Positions 45,429-55,589 of a DNA stretch of 64,000 nt are shown here, piece by piece. The DNA is from Fragilariopsis cylindrus CCMP1102 (lineage: Eukaryota > Bacillariophyta > Bacillariophyceae > Bacillariales > Bacillariaceae). The notes under the pieces were generated by a model. It ran no database searches. It was not told the origin of the DNA and worked only from the letters and a program-made list of their open reading frames with translations. The stretch spans positions 1 to 64,000 of the forward strand of contig FMBT01000383.1 of the NCBI GenBank assembly GCA_900095095.1, in the 5' to 3' direction. The position numbers and the translations under genes were made by a program. Positions within the stretch are counted from its first letter, which is position 1. Every line of letters starts with the position of its first letter.

Positions 45429-46454
45429 TTATTCTAAGCCACCGGCTTCGAGGACGTCGATCATAGAATATACCTTCCCTTCGCTTTCAGCCCGAAGTCG
45501 ACCAGCAAGAAATTTAACAGCATCTGCAGTCCCTTCCGCATAGATCGCCCTCCCAGCAACATTATGCTCTAAAGCAAATTCTGTCGAACCATCCTCACTT
45601 GTTAACGTATATCGATGAAACGCATGTCCTTTTAGGGCATCTTCTGGCACTCTAAAGTCTTTTGCACCTTCGTCGTCTCGAATCATCTCAATATCATCAT
45701 ATGTAAATTCGTCATCACTTAATTCCTTGAGTGAATCAATTACAGCCTTAGCAGTTCCCGAAGTATCAGCTTTGGTCTTTTGATGCGACTCAACACATGC
45801 CATTTTGTAACTAGAAAAGCAGCCCGGAAATTTCTTAGCAAGATCTTCAAGTGCAGCTTGCATCGCAACAATTTGCTTCGCCATATTGGGGGCAATTACT
45901 GCAAAATGTTTCGCATCGTTAACTCCTTGCATTAACTTCTCTCGATCACCACCAGTTGTACCCATGACAAATGGCAATTTTTGTTCCACGTAAAACTCCG
46001 CGTTGGAATTAACAGCGGACGGATGAGTATAATCAATTGCTAGAATATTCTTCTCCCCACAAGATACTTTCATTCCCTCAATAGCAGCTAAAAGTTCATC
46101 CTTTTGTGACGAAGGGATTAATTTAACCTGTGACGACTTCTCGCTGATAGGATCATATACGACTATGGTATTCGCTTTAATGTCTGGTCCCGTCATAGCA
46201 ACTGGAGTAAGCTTTAGACCCTTGCGCAAACAGGCTTCGGCTGCAGCTGTGGCCATTGGACCTGGCATACCATTGACCATCACAAAAACATCAGCTTCAT
46301 CGTTGTCCGTTGATGACATCTGAATCAAGGATGATGACGGCTTCCATGAATTCGTTTTTACGGCTGGTGAGACAAGGAATGCCGTAACGTCGAAGAAGGA
46401 CGAGAAAAGCACCAGGAGTATCGTGCACAATCTAGTATTTGAAAAGGCCAACAT
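45429..46454 (-). CDS. DAPB: 4-hydroxy-tetrahydrodipicolinate reductase (DapB), plant type, plastid
   Basis: Single exon, 341 residues. DapB reduces 4-hydroxy-tetrahydrodipicolinate with NAD(P)H in lysine synthesis, a plastid pathway in algae. The leader TILLVLFSSFFDVTAF-L has the plastid motif with F26. Sequence marks: nucleotide-binding VNGMPGPMA (60-68), IDYTHPSAV (140-148), PFVMGTTGGDRE (161-172), IAPNMAKQIVAMQ (187-199), and the catalytic ESHQKTKADTSGTA with His224 and Lys228. The second His of the bacterial HH pair is Gln, and TSGTA replaces the bacterial APSGTA. Both agree with the longer plant-type enzymes. The start lies about 100 bp from the DIRS-order element, whose insertion may have shortened its promoter. 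Confidence 0.93.
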   Translation of the reverse strand: MLAFSNTRLCTILLVLFSSFFDVTAFLVSPAVKTNSWKPSSSLIQMSSTDNDEADVFVMVNGMPGPMATAAAEACLRKGLKLTPVAMTGPDIKANTIVVYDPISEKSSQVKLIPSSQKDELLAAIEGMKVSCGEKNILAIDYTHPSAVNSNAEFYVEQKLPFVMGTTGGDREKLMQGVNDAKHFAVIAPNMAKQIVAMQAALEDLAKKFPGCFSSYKMACVESHQKTKADTSGTAKAVIDSLKELSDDEFTYDDIEMIRDDEGAKDFRVPEDALKGHAFHRYTLTSEDGSTEFALEHNVAGRAIYAEGTADAVKFLAGRLRAESEGKVYSMIDVLEAGGLE

Positions 46455-46556
46455 TTTGATCTTGAAGATAGAAACTATTCTTTTTTACGTCTGATGTGAT
46501 TTTATGAGGCATGTGTACTTGATCACAATTTGTTTAGAGCCATTGAAAAAAATCCG

Positions 46557-46824
46557 CTAAATTTAGTTGCACTAAATTTAGCCGGAGTTGCTATGCGACT
46601 AAAGTAATTATTGTGAATCATTCTTCTGGCTTACCTCGGTTTTGTTGAACACGTTTTTCTGGATCTATCTAAGTGTATATAGTTTCGTCAAAAGAGGTTG
46701 ATTGTTGTCAGTCGTGGCTAACTCGGGACTGAACTGATGTGACCTATTTTTGGTGGATTGTGTATTCCGGACCACTTGTGTTCCGGGGTTCACTAGCCAC
46801 TAAAGATACTAAAAGAGCTTCCTC
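46557..46824 (-). repeat. Split direct repeat B, outer copy (268 bp)
   Basis: Matches 47025-47292 without visible difference, offset 468 bp. Its outer edge carries two copies of the palindromic decamer ctaaatttag separated by ttgca. Confidence 0.93.
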
Positions 46825-46845
46825 TAGGAGTGAGGATGGTTGTGG

Positions 46846-47024
46846 AAGAAGAAGCGCTTTCAGCGGTCACGTCAGCTCCGGAGCTGCCTCACAACAAAAC
46901 ACGATGTTTCCAAAAGAATGAGTCCAGAATAGATTTCTCTTCTGGACTTTGATTTTTCTACTAGCGCGCGCGTTGTATAAAAATAAATCGCTTGATTCCT
47001 TTTTACAGCTTTAACACTCCTTGA
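46846..47024 (-). repeat. Split direct repeat A, inner copy (179 bp)
   Basis: Matches 56712-56890 without visible difference. It abuts the inner B copy directly, giving the B-A-B cluster at this end of the element. Confidence 0.93.
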
Positions 47025-47292
47025 CTAAATTTAGTTGCACTAAATTTAGCCGGAGTTGCTATGCGACTAAAGTAATTATTGTGAATCATTCTTCTGGCTT
47101 ACCTCGGTTTTGTTGAACACGTTTTTCTGGATCTATCTAAGTGTATATAGTTTCGTCAAAAGAGGTTGATTGTTGTCAGTCGTGGCTAACTCGGGACTGA
47201 ACTGATGTGACCTATTTTTGGTGGATTGTGTATTCCGGACCACTTGTGTTCCGGGGTTCACTAGCCACTAAAGATACTAAAAGAGCTTCCTC
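47025..47292 (-). repeat. Split direct repeat B, inner copy (268 bp)
   Basis: Same sequence as 46557-46824. It begins with the doubled ctaaatttag decamer at the junction with repeat A, a likely recombination point for a tyrosine recombinase. Confidence 0.93.
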
Positions 47293-47717
47293 CATCAAAC
47301 CAACTTTAGTTGGGTATAGTCCCATAAATGTGTGGAATGTTGAAATGACTTCCGGTCATAGCGTGGGTGTGTTAGGCCAGGCTATGTGCACGGGAGTGAG
47401 ACTCTAGTATTGGTGTAGCTAATGTGAAAGTTGAGAATGAAATATTGTGTGTTGCAACCTAGTTGTAGCTTCGGTGAAAGTTACGATTATTAGTTAACTA
47501 CTGATTATTCTCTTTTCTTTATATATGTATAGTTAAATTGTTGGTTCGTCTGTGGTACAGAACCTTTAACAAGATGTTCGTTGGATACGTCGTGATTGTA
47601 TAGGCGTGATCCTGGAGTCTACGATTTGTTCGGTGTAGATGGATGTCGGAATGGTTGAGTCAGGAGTGCTATTGTGGTAGCACGACTCTGGCCATGGTGG
47701 CGGTATATCAAACATTT
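47293..47717 (-). other. Non-coding stretch of the DIRS-order element
   Basis: 425 bp between the extra ORF and the inner B repeat. It is T/G-rich on the plus strand with no ORF or structured RNA recognised. Confidence 0.5.
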
Positions 47718-49478
47718 CTAATCTTCGTTGACCTCGTCGACAAGGTTGAAGTTGGAATTGATGTTTTGAATCCAGACTGCGCTGTGTAAGCGGAGGTTTT
47801 GGGCGTTGTCATCCTTTGCTGGAAACGCTAACTTGCCCAGGAGCTTGTTGATGCTGCTGCTGTCCTCTTCGGTCAATGCTTTGATCGTGTTCTTGCCGAG
47901 GATCCAGACGTTTTTCTGCTTCTTTAATACGTGGAAGCTGGGTGGTTTGTGGTTGTTGCAAGAGATTACTACGTTCATATGTGGAATGTAGATAAGCCAT
48001 TGGTACACTTTGCCCTTGATGCTTTGTACCTGATTTCCCTTGATTTCCATTTGGCACAAGAGAGGAGCGGTGGTTGTGAAACAGCCTTCTCCAGCGAAGT
48101 TGCCAGCATTCTGGCCTTTGAAACAATCTGCAATGCCTGGACTGAGACCATGTTCGATTACTGCTGTGTCGTAATCTTTGTAGGCGAATCGTTCCGCTGC
48201 ATTGTTTCGTTTGAAGATGACCGAGATGGGCGTGTCATGCTTGGTGTAGTCGGGTAGAAATACCCTGTCGAGCCAATGAGATGGTACGGATGCTCCCACA
48301 AGCGCGAGCGCTGTTTCTAACGATGCTCGCGGGTTGTCCTTTGGTAGGCATGAAAGGATTGGTGGCTCCGGTTTCATGTTGGGGAAGACGGTCCTGAACG
48401 TTTTCATTGCCTGGGCATTTGAAATGCTGTGATTTAAGTTGTGTGTTGCTAGGCCGTCCCACTCGAACAATTGATACAATCGTCTTCTAGCGGTGGGCTT
48501 TTTGACAGGTGCCTGATCGATAGGTTTATCGTTCGGAGTGACATTGTTGGCTAGTCGTGCATTTTCTGACCGTACTTCGGCCATTAACCCCAGTGCGAAA
48601 GCTTGCAAGTGCGGATTTACGGTGATTGTTGCTGCACGTTTCTTGTCGGTAACGACGACACCATTGTCGACGTGTTCCGGAAGTGTTGCGACTGTTGCTG
48701 CACGTTTCTTGTCGGGAATGATGACTCCCTTGTCGACTAGATCCGGAAGTGTTTCGATGACACTCTTGCCGGTCTCGTCCGTGAGATCGACAGCCTGGAG
48801 TTCACTGTTAGCAGTTTGTAGTTTGCTGATGTGTTCCTGTGCTCTGTAATGTTGGAGTGTCATGTCCATTGCGACGACCATGACGTTGGTGGTGCTGATA
48901 GCCTTGGCGATCTTGGCATAGAATGTGCCGGGGAGCTGTTCGTTTTTGATGCGTTTCGCATCAGGTTCGATAGTAGCTCTGTTGTCTCGTTCCTCGGCTA
49001 ACTTGTAGTCCACGTCCCCGAGGTGTTCCTTGGTGACCTGGGTACAACATTTACGGGTGAGTAACGAAGCAAGTTCGAAGTACGTATCATCGTCGAGGGC
49101 GGTGAAAGTGGGAATGTCAAACTTCATACTAGATTGAGTTGAAAGCGCTATGGTGCAATTTGCCTTTTTGTTTTGTTCGAAATAGAATTTGTGTGCTATT
49201 GCTGGTGAGTTGTACCAAAGTAGATTTGTGTAACTATCGAGTATATTTTGTTGTGTTAAAATCGGTTGCGTATTAGTCGCGACAATGTGTTGCGTTGTTG
49301 GTTTAGAAACGTCTAGTTTTCTTTTGTGTCCTGGGGACAAGTTTGAGTTCAGGTTTTTCATTGTTACAAGTTTTTGAGTGGATGGAGAGTCCGTTGTGTT
49401 GCTAACCGTTGTATGTTTATGCAACGGATCTGGCCTTGTGGGCAGAGTTGAAACGGTTGTTTCTATTTGTTCTAGCAT
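47718..49478 (-). CDS. Extra ORF of the DIRS-order element, unknown
   Basis: Frame of about 586 codons downstream of the recombinase. I do not recognise a domain: it is neither the methyltransferase of DIRS1-type elements nor an evident SGNH hydrolase of Ngaro type. The N-terminus is Thr/Asn/Gln-rich and polar. The middle has two 22-residue direct repeats ending DKKRAAT (66-bp period, near 48,628-48,760). The C-terminal half looks globular, with hydrophobic strands (YQWLIYIPHMNVVISC, NVWILGKNTIKAL). It occupies a constant-looking slot between recombinase and repeats, so it is likely part of the element. Confidence 0.6.
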   Translation of the reverse strand: MLEQIETTVSTLPTRPDPLHKHTTVSNTTDSPSTQKLVTMKNLNSNLSPGHKRKLDVSKPTTQHIVATNTQPILTQQNILDSYTNLLWYNSPAIAHKFYFEQNKKANCTIALSTQSSMKFDIPTFTALDDDTYFELASLLTRKCCTQVTKEHLGDVDYKLAEERDNRATIEPDAKRIKNEQLPGTFYAKIAKAISTTNVMVVAMDMTLQHYRAQEHISKLQTANSELQAVDLTDETGKSVIETLPDLVDKGVIIPDKKRAATVATLPEHVDNGVVVTDKKRAATITVNPHLQAFALGLMAEVRSENARLANNVTPNDKPIDQAPVKKPTARRRLYQLFEWDGLATHNLNHSISNAQAMKTFRTVFPNMKPEPPILSCLPKDNPRASLETALALVGASVPSHWLDRVFLPDYTKHDTPISVIFKRNNAAERFAYKDYDTAVIEHGLSPGIADCFKGQNAGNFAGEGCFTTTAPLLCQMEIKGNQVQSIKGKVYQWLIYIPHMNVVISCNNHKPPSFHVLKKQKNVWILGKNTIKALTEEDSSSINKLLGKLAFPAKDDNAQNLRLHSAVWIQNINSNFNLVDEVNED

Positions 49479-49680
49479 TAGAATGGTAACGGATTTATAA
49501 CTCAAACAGGAGATTATATGCGAAAATAAAATAAGGGCGTCGTGAAAGTTGTATTCGGTAGCTCAGTGGTTTTGAGCGCGACTAGTTGTGAGCAAATTAG
49601 TTAGGGTAAATGTTTGTTTTTATATTAATTAAGTATCTTCGTTGTCTAAAATAGGGGTCGGGATGGCGCGAAAGCCTATG

Positions 49681-50895
49681 TTATGGAAGAAAATGTTCTT
49701 GCCCATCGCTGTTGACAGGCCGGCTGAAAAAACAGCGATCTGTTCGTGGATGTAGTCGAGAAAGTGTCGCTGCTCCAGCGTCCCATTTTTCGAATCGTGT
49801 GTGTTGGGGTGTTGTGTAGGTGCATCGCCATCGCCCTCCTGCGCGTAAGCTGTGTGAGCTTATTTGCGCTGCTTCAAACCCGTGTTTTTTCATGTCGAGT
49901 TGGAGTACTGCTGCTTTGAGCGCGGAGTTAATTTCGGTTGCGCGCATTACTTTGCCCTGGTGAGTCGGGTGTTCGAAATACGTGCTAATTATAGCAGTCG
50001 GGACTGAAGTGTGAGCAGTGATGTGCTTGACTCTTCTAATTAGTGCTTTTATTGGGCATGTATCCGTATTTGTTGTAAAATGGTGTATTGCCTGGTTTCG
50101 TTTGCCATTTTTCTGATTCGATATTCGAAGAGTTGCTGCTGTGCATCTGATTAAAAGGGCGTCGATTGGGAGGTTATGGTCGAGGATGGTATTCTTGTCC
50201 CATAATGTGACGTCTTGGAGTCTGAAAGCTTGTGTTAGCTTTTTGGTTGAGGTCGGAGTGTACGTGTACTCTCCGACTCGGAGGAGGTAGTAGAAAGCGA
50301 TGATGGCTATGTCTGCCACTGCCTTTTGTTTTTCGGTGCCTGTTAACGCGTAGTGATACATGTATCTTGGGACACTGATTGGTACTGCTAATTTGAATTT
50401 GGCAGGGGGATCGGTTCGTCGGTAGCCTTCAATAAGTTGGCCGATTTTTTTATAATATTTTCCTTGCGTGTTAACCACCGGACTTTGTTCTCCGTCCATC
50501 TCGAAGCGCGCTGTGATGGCCCGAAGCGATACTTGGACTGTTTGCGCACGAACTTGTTGTTTTTGTCGTGAAACGCCTCCGGATCGCACATGTTGGGCGA
50601 AACTGACCAGCACTTCGATTTTGTCTTGTTGAGTAAGTGTACTGAGTTTTTCGTCATAGGTAGGAAAGTAAATGGCGAGGTAGTGGGTCCAAGCTTTCCA
50701 AAAACGTATTCTTTCGTTGGTAGTCGACGCCACGACTCCAAAGTCGATTGCTTCTGTAGCAGCTCCGAAGAGACTTTTGACGTAACTTTGTTGCTGAGGA
50801 GGCACAGAGTCCAGGATTCGTCCTGTGGTGGGAGAAATGAGCGGAAAAGTCGGTGAGGAATGTAGCATTGTCGAGACTATGTTTGCGGGATGCAA
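49681..50895 (-). CDS. Tyrosine recombinase of the DIRS-order element
   Basis: A frame of about 404 codons with a phage-integrase-type catalytic fold: an N-terminal helical DNA-binding part and catalytic arginine context YYLLRVGEYTY, plus HSLRAGG. This is the defining enzyme of the DIRS order, which inserts a circular DNA copy by recombination instead of using a DDE integrase. It overlaps the polymerase region, as is usual. The element as a whole is scored as broken. Confidence 0.85.
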   Translation of the reverse strand: MHPANIVSTMLHSSPTFPLISPTTGRILDSVPPQQQSYVKSLFGAATEAIDFGVVASTTNERIRFWKAWTHYLAIYFPTYDEKLSTLTQQDKIEVLVSFAQHVRSGGVSRQKQQVRAQTVQVSLRAITARFEMDGEQSPVVNTQGKYYKKIGQLIEGYRRTDPPAKFKLAVPISVPRYMYHYALTGTEKQKAVADIAIIAFYYLLRVGEYTYTPTSTKKLTQAFRLQDVTLWDKNTILDHNLPIDALLIRCTAATLRISNQKNGKRNQAIHHFTTNTDTCPIKALIRRVKHITAHTSVPTAIISTYFEHPTHQGKVMRATEINSALKAAVLQLDMKKHGFEAAQISSHSLRAGGRWRCTYTTPQHTRFEKWDAGAATLSRLHPRTDRCFFSRPVNSDGQEHFLP

Positions 50896-52944
50896 CGTCT
50901 GCCATTTTGTTGTAAATGCCGGAGATGTGTTCCACTGAGAGTAATGCTGTTCTGTTGGTGTGCAGGCGTACCGCCATGGCTCTGAGGATTCGTGCTGCGA
51001 CCAATGATGTGCTCGTTCTGAATTTGTACATCCACGCTACTGCCGGGAGGTTGTCGCACCAGATTGAGACGCTGACGCCCCGGAGTGTAATTGGGTCCAC
51101 GCTGTGCTCGAGAACAAGCCAGTGCATGAGTATTCCGGTTAGTTCTAAATCTGATATCGTGAGTTGCCCGCTTTTGTTGGATGACGAGCAAAACTGGTCT
51201 CGGATTTCTTGCGGCCACTCGAAGAACCATACGATCGGGACGACGGTCGTTGTGCCGCTGAACCAGACTCCACCGACTCCCCATTTGGATGCATCTACGA
51301 AGCCTTGATAAGATGGTGGATGTTCGATGAGTTCGGAGACATGTGTTGGTCGCCGTCCGACTAGACGGATGAGTGCTGACCAATCCCGGAGGATGTTTGC
51401 GAAGTCGTTTGTTACTTCGATTTTTCGACCCTGGTTTTTGGCAGCTGCGGCCATGTAACAATTTAGTTGTCCCAGGATTGGTTTGCCACATGGTATGGCA
51501 ATGGTCGCGAATTGTAGTCGTCCATGAAGTTTTTTGGAAACGTTTTACTTCAATCTTGTCTTTGCGGCGTATCGCCTTGAGTTCGGTAAGGAGTTCTTCG
51601 CATTTACGTTGTGGCAGTTCGATGGTGCGTGAGATTCCATCGAAGAGCCAACCTAGGATTTCTTTCCTGGTGTCCCAGATTCCGTCCTCGAAAAGCTTCT
51701 TTTCCGAGACCGGATGTGCCATCTTGCTTCCGGACAATTCCGGAGGCGGAAATACCTTGGTGATGCCGTCGAGGATGCGACGTGAAAACTGGAGTAGATC
51801 GGCTTCGTTGGTGCTCTGGATTACGCCGATGAAATCGTCGATGTAGACCTCGATGAGTTGAAGGAACGTCCGTTTATCAGTTTCCGAGTCGATTGGAGTG
51901 TGAAGTTTGTTGATCTTGGTCCAATCGATGTCCATCATGATGTTTTCCATCGGTTGCTCGTCGATGATGACGTCATGTCGCATCTTGTCGTTGATGATGT
52001 CGCGTGCCGTTTCGGTTGCGGCGCAGAAGAAAGGCGGGCTTTCGCTCCAGCCCATCTGGAGGGCGTCCGGGATAACGAGTTGTACCGGGTCGTCCGGGCC
52101 TGCTCCTGGTAGGACGTATGCAAAATTCCATGCATCTTTTTCGCTGACTGCCATTCGCCAGTAGCCATCCTTTAAATCTACTTTTGAGACATAAAAGGTG
52201 TCGTTTTGTCTTTCGACAGAGCCATTGCCCATATGATTCTGGGGATAACGTTCCCTAGTTCGTACATTGATTCTTGTTTTGCCAATGATTTGTCGGACGC
52301 ACTGTTTACTGAGTCCAGCTTCTTTCCGTTGACGAGGAGCTGGAAGGATAAGTCTAGGATCATCCGATAGACGCGGGACTTGTGCGGTACTGCAGCTAGT
52401 GGTGAAATTTTTAGATTTGGGGGGAATCATGTTTGATGTCCTCCCAATTGACGAGGCGACAGGAGCCCTCCGTGACGCGTTCGAGGGCTTCCTTTTTGCA
52501 TGCGGCTGCTGCTTCGGGTACGTTCGCACTGGAGTGTGCTCCACTCGCGATTGCTAATTCTAGGCGCTCCAGAGTCCAATCATCGCCGCAGTCGACTGGG
52601 CAGCCTTCGAGTGCGTATTCTAGCAGATCCGGACCTGCTGGGTGATTTAAAACTTCATGACGAGGAAACATTAAACCTTTGAATTGTGGTAACTTACTTT
52701 GGGTTGGAGTAAACGCATTGTTCGTCGACTGGTTGTCGTCGGGGCGGTGGAGGGATCGGTCGACAATACGGTGTCCTGTACGGAGTGTCTGGACGGCATG
52801 GCGAACGAGGTGGTGGTGGTATACTCGGTAGTGTGAACCGCGGGTGTGGCACACTCGGGAGTGTGAACCTAGGCGGTACGCTGGGGTTGGAGAAACATTA
52901 TAGCAGGTGATGGTAATGAGAAAATTATATATGAAAATTAACAT
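50654..52944 (-). CDS. Reverse transcriptase and RNase H region of the DIRS-order element
   Basis: Region covered by several overlapping open frames. The reverse transcriptase is recognised by its palm motif YIDDFIGV (near 51,830) and upstream VDLKDGYWRM. An RNase H-like part (GFVDASKWGVGGVWF and SIWCDNLPAVAW) lies between about 51,320 and 50,900. The order polymerase, RNase H, recombinase fits the DIRS order. Reading is interrupted in this copy. Confidence 0.85.
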
Positions 52945-52983
52945 AGATTGTTTTATAGTTATTACTTAATTACTGTATACTCG

Positions 52984-53919
52984 CTACTGGCGGTTATATG
53001 GTTGTTGCTTACATGGTGGTGGCCTTTTTAACATCTCGATGGCCTTGTCCGGTTTATAAGCGCTGAAATCGGACTGGTGGGTGTTCTTGCATTTTCCGTT
53101 GCAGTAGCAAAAAAGCCCATAGTTGAGACAATTACTCGATTTGAGGCCTAGGGCCTCGCACATTTCTTTCGTCGATCCGAACTCGTTGGCAGTCCGGATG
53201 TCCGAGAGGCGGGGGAAGTTGCCGTCATGTGTTGCGCGGTGGTCCGCGATTAGTTTTCTGATGGCGTCGCATCCCGGACCCTTGCGTGTTGTAGGTTTGT
53301 CCTTCTTTGGTGACTTGTCAGCATTTCGCTTTCGGTCTGTATTCCGGTCTGTAGGTGTTGGAGGACCGGGTCGCGGCGTTGCCGGAGTCTTCGCTGGAAG
53401 GAAAATTGGACCGTAGCTGTGCGACAAGGACAAGTTGTTGTTTTCGATACCCAGGATGAGAAAATCGATGTTGAACTTCGGGAAACGCTTGGCGGCTACG
53501 TCTTCTGCTGTGCAAAAGACGCCGAAATACCGCTCAAGATGGCGGCACAGTTGGTAAATAATTTCGTTGCTGATTAGAGCCCGGAAGTTGGCTATGGCGG
53601 ATAGACGACTGTAGTTGTCGAACAGGGCATCGAGCAGGCGCTGGAGTTGAATTGACGGTGGCGCTCTGTCGCCAATTACCTGTATTAAACCTAGTTGAGT
53701 GAATTGCAGGTTGGTGATTAGGGCATCGATGGTGTCCGGAATCTGTGGCGTTCCTGGGATGCTGCGCTCTATGTCGGCTGACGTTGGTACGCATTGTGCG
53801 TTGAGAGCGCGAACACTTTCGAGTCTCTCCCTCTCGGCCGTCGACCTGGTGACGTAAGTGAGAGGCCAAGCCCCCCATGGGGTTTGGTGCCTTCGAAGTT
53901 CGTTGGGGCTAGACGCCAA
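52984..53919 (-). CDS. Second gag-region ORF of the DIRS-order element, Cys/His cluster
   Basis: A frame of about 311 codons overlapping the end of the first gag-like ORF. It has an Arg/Pro/Lys-rich linker (TPRPGPPTPTDRNTDRKR) and a C-terminal Cys/His cluster (CLNYGLFCYCNGKCKNTHQ) that may bind nucleic acid. An internal segment near 53,600-53,770 resembles the separate 81-codon ORF at 56468-56713. Confidence 0.6.
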   Translation of the reverse strand: MASSPNELRRHQTPWGAWPLTYVTRSTAERERLESVRALNAQCVPTSADIERSIPGTPQIPDTIDALITNLQFTQLGLIQVIGDRAPPSIQLQRLLDALFDNYSRLSAIANFRALISNEIIYQLCRHLERYFGVFCTAEDVAAKRFPKFNIDFLILGIENNNLSLSHSYGPIFLPAKTPATPRPGPPTPTDRNTDRKRNADKSPKKDKPTTRKGPGCDAIRKLIADHRATHDGNFPRLSDIRTANEFGSTKEMCEALGLKSSNCLNYGLFCYCNGKCKNTHQSDFSAYKPDKAIEMLKRPPPCKQQPYNRQ

Positions 53920-55589
53920 TCCGTGATAGATTTCCGAAATTCGGCCGTGATGATTTGGCGGAAACGGGGATTCTTCTTGATCATTGGTTGAATGAAGTAG
54001 GTGTCAATGACGGAGTCCTTTTCGCCTTTGTCAGGAGCCTTGTTGTATTTCAACCAACCGCTGTTGTTGCACCGGTGCAAAAAATGGAGCTCGTGTGGTT
54101 GTAGATGTGCCCATCCACATAAATTCCACGATCTGGTGCCCATACTGTCCTTTGCCTTTTTTGGTTGGTCCGGCTTGGTCGAGTTTGGGTGACTCTTGGA
54201 TTCCGCTGCAAGAAACTTGAGCACTTGAAATCGGTTCATGTCCTCGGAGGTGAGGGGAAGGCCTGGGCCTCTGTTGAGCATTGCATGTAGGTGATCACCA
54301 ATACTTTGGTGAGGTGATGCACCCGTGTGACCCCCAAAACTGAAAGCCCCATTGCTTGCCGATGCTCCAAAGGTGAAAGCCGGTGCACCATGATACCCTG
54401 GGTGACCCGGAGTGGGTTCACCAAATGGGTTGGTGGCGCCCGGTGTGCCGTACGGATTGTGGGACCTGGCTGCCGGTTGTTGGAACGTTGACGATGAGTC
54501 GTTGCTAAAACCGTTGCCTTCGAACGGGTTGGCCGCGATGTCAAATGGTAGTCCGGTCCTTTCGGGTCTTTCGGATGAAACTGGGTGCCCGGTTCCATAT
54601 GGCAGTCCGTCGCCTTCGAAGGAGACGTTGCCTGTTGCTGTCCTGGTACTTTGATGTTGCCTGGCCAATGCTGCTGCGATGCGTTGCTGTTGCGCTAGTT
54701 GCTCCTCGAGTTGGACATTTCGTTGTAGTACCGCATTGAGATTAGCTTCGTTGGTTGCAGTTTCTCCTGGAGCATTTCCTGTGCGCTGACGATTATTGCG
54801 CAGAAGTGTTTCATCGTCGACGTCAATGACGTCTTCCGGTGCTGGGGTCGGGCGGAACTCCTTGCTGAGGCAGTTCAGGACTCCATTGGCGATGGCGGTG
54901 CCAAGTGTATTGTCGTCTTCGCTGAAACCCGTCTGTAGGTCTTTGTAAATATCCACCGAATGTGCAAGTGTGAACCAACGTGGTTGGTCCGGTTCGAGTT
55001 GCATTTGACTGGTGCTGTCGGCGTTGTTGGGGAGGGTAGTATCCCTGACCATTGCTGCTGCACGAAGCCAGCTATAAACGAATTTGTCATGTTTGTCTGT
55101 TCTGCTCTTGAACATTGTTATTAAGTCGCGGACGCTTTTGTGAGAATTGTCGGCATTGAAGAAATCCGTGATGGTTTCAGCCCGGATTGGGATTAGTTTC
55201 ATCATGGGTCGTTGCTTGATCAGAGCGCTCGTGACATAGTCCAAGCCCTGATTCGCAGTTGAGTCGGCATCTTTCGCAATCCAGACGTCCGATGCCACTA
55301 GGTCGTTGGCATCGAATATCACTGCCTGTGGGCATGATGTGATTGTGATACCAAAACGTTGTGTTTGGTAAGCTCGTACCCATAAAATGGGGGTGACCTT
55401 CTTCGGTTGAGTGTTTAACACTGCAACTCCCAAGGTTCCGATTCCGCAGAACAACGCTTGGTCCGGTAGGTGAGTGGTCCTGTTGAAAGTGAGTGGGTGG
55501 GTGATGAGTTGGCTTCTGGAGTTCGACTCTTTGGCCCGGGTTGCCTCATCGAGGATTGCTGTTTGAAATCCTCCCTCTGTGAACGCCAT
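53769..55589 (-). CDS. Gag-like first ORF of the DIRS-order element
   Basis: A frame of about 606 codons from an ATG at 55589. The N-terminal 240 residues look globular; the middle has a Gln-rich helix (LQRNVQLEEQLAQQQRIAAALARQ) likely to coil. It then becomes Gly/Asn/Phe/Pro-rich and disordered. Position and character fit a structural gag-like protein. No known domain was recognised. Confidence 0.6.
   Translation of the reverse strand: MAFTEGGFQTAILDEATRAKESNSRSQLITHPLTFNRTTHLPDQALFCGIGTLGVAVLNTQPKKVTPILWVRAYQTQRFGITITSCPQAVIFDANDLVASDVWIAKDADSTANQGLDYVTSALIKQRPMMKLIPIRAETITDFFNADNSHKSVRDLITMFKSRTDKHDKFVYSWLRAAAMVRDTTLPNNADSTSQMQLEPDQPRWFTLAHSVDIYKDLQTGFSEDDNTLGTAIANGVLNCLSKEFRPTPAPEDVIDVDDETLLRNNRQRTGNAPGETATNEANLNAVLQRNVQLEEQLAQQQRIAAALARQHQSTRTATGNVSFEGDGLPYGTGHPVSSERPERTGLPFDIAANPFEGNGFSNDSSSTFQQPAARSHNPYGTPGATNPFGEPTPGHPGYHGAPAFTFGASASNGAFSFGGHTGASPHQSIGDHLHAMLNRGPGLPLTSEDMNRFQVLKFLAAESKSHPNSTKPDQPKKAKDSMGTRSWNLCGWAHLQPHELHFLHRCNNSGWLKYNKAPDKGEKDSVIDTYFIQPMIKKNPRFRQIITAEFRKSITDWRLAPTNFEGTKPHGGLGLSLTSPGRRPRGRDSKVFALSTHNAYQRQPT

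Noticed and set aside
46557-47292. LTR pair of a conventional LTR retrotransposon
   Set aside because: The repeats are split and permuted (A, then B-A-B), and the element carries a tyrosine recombinase with no DDE integrase.
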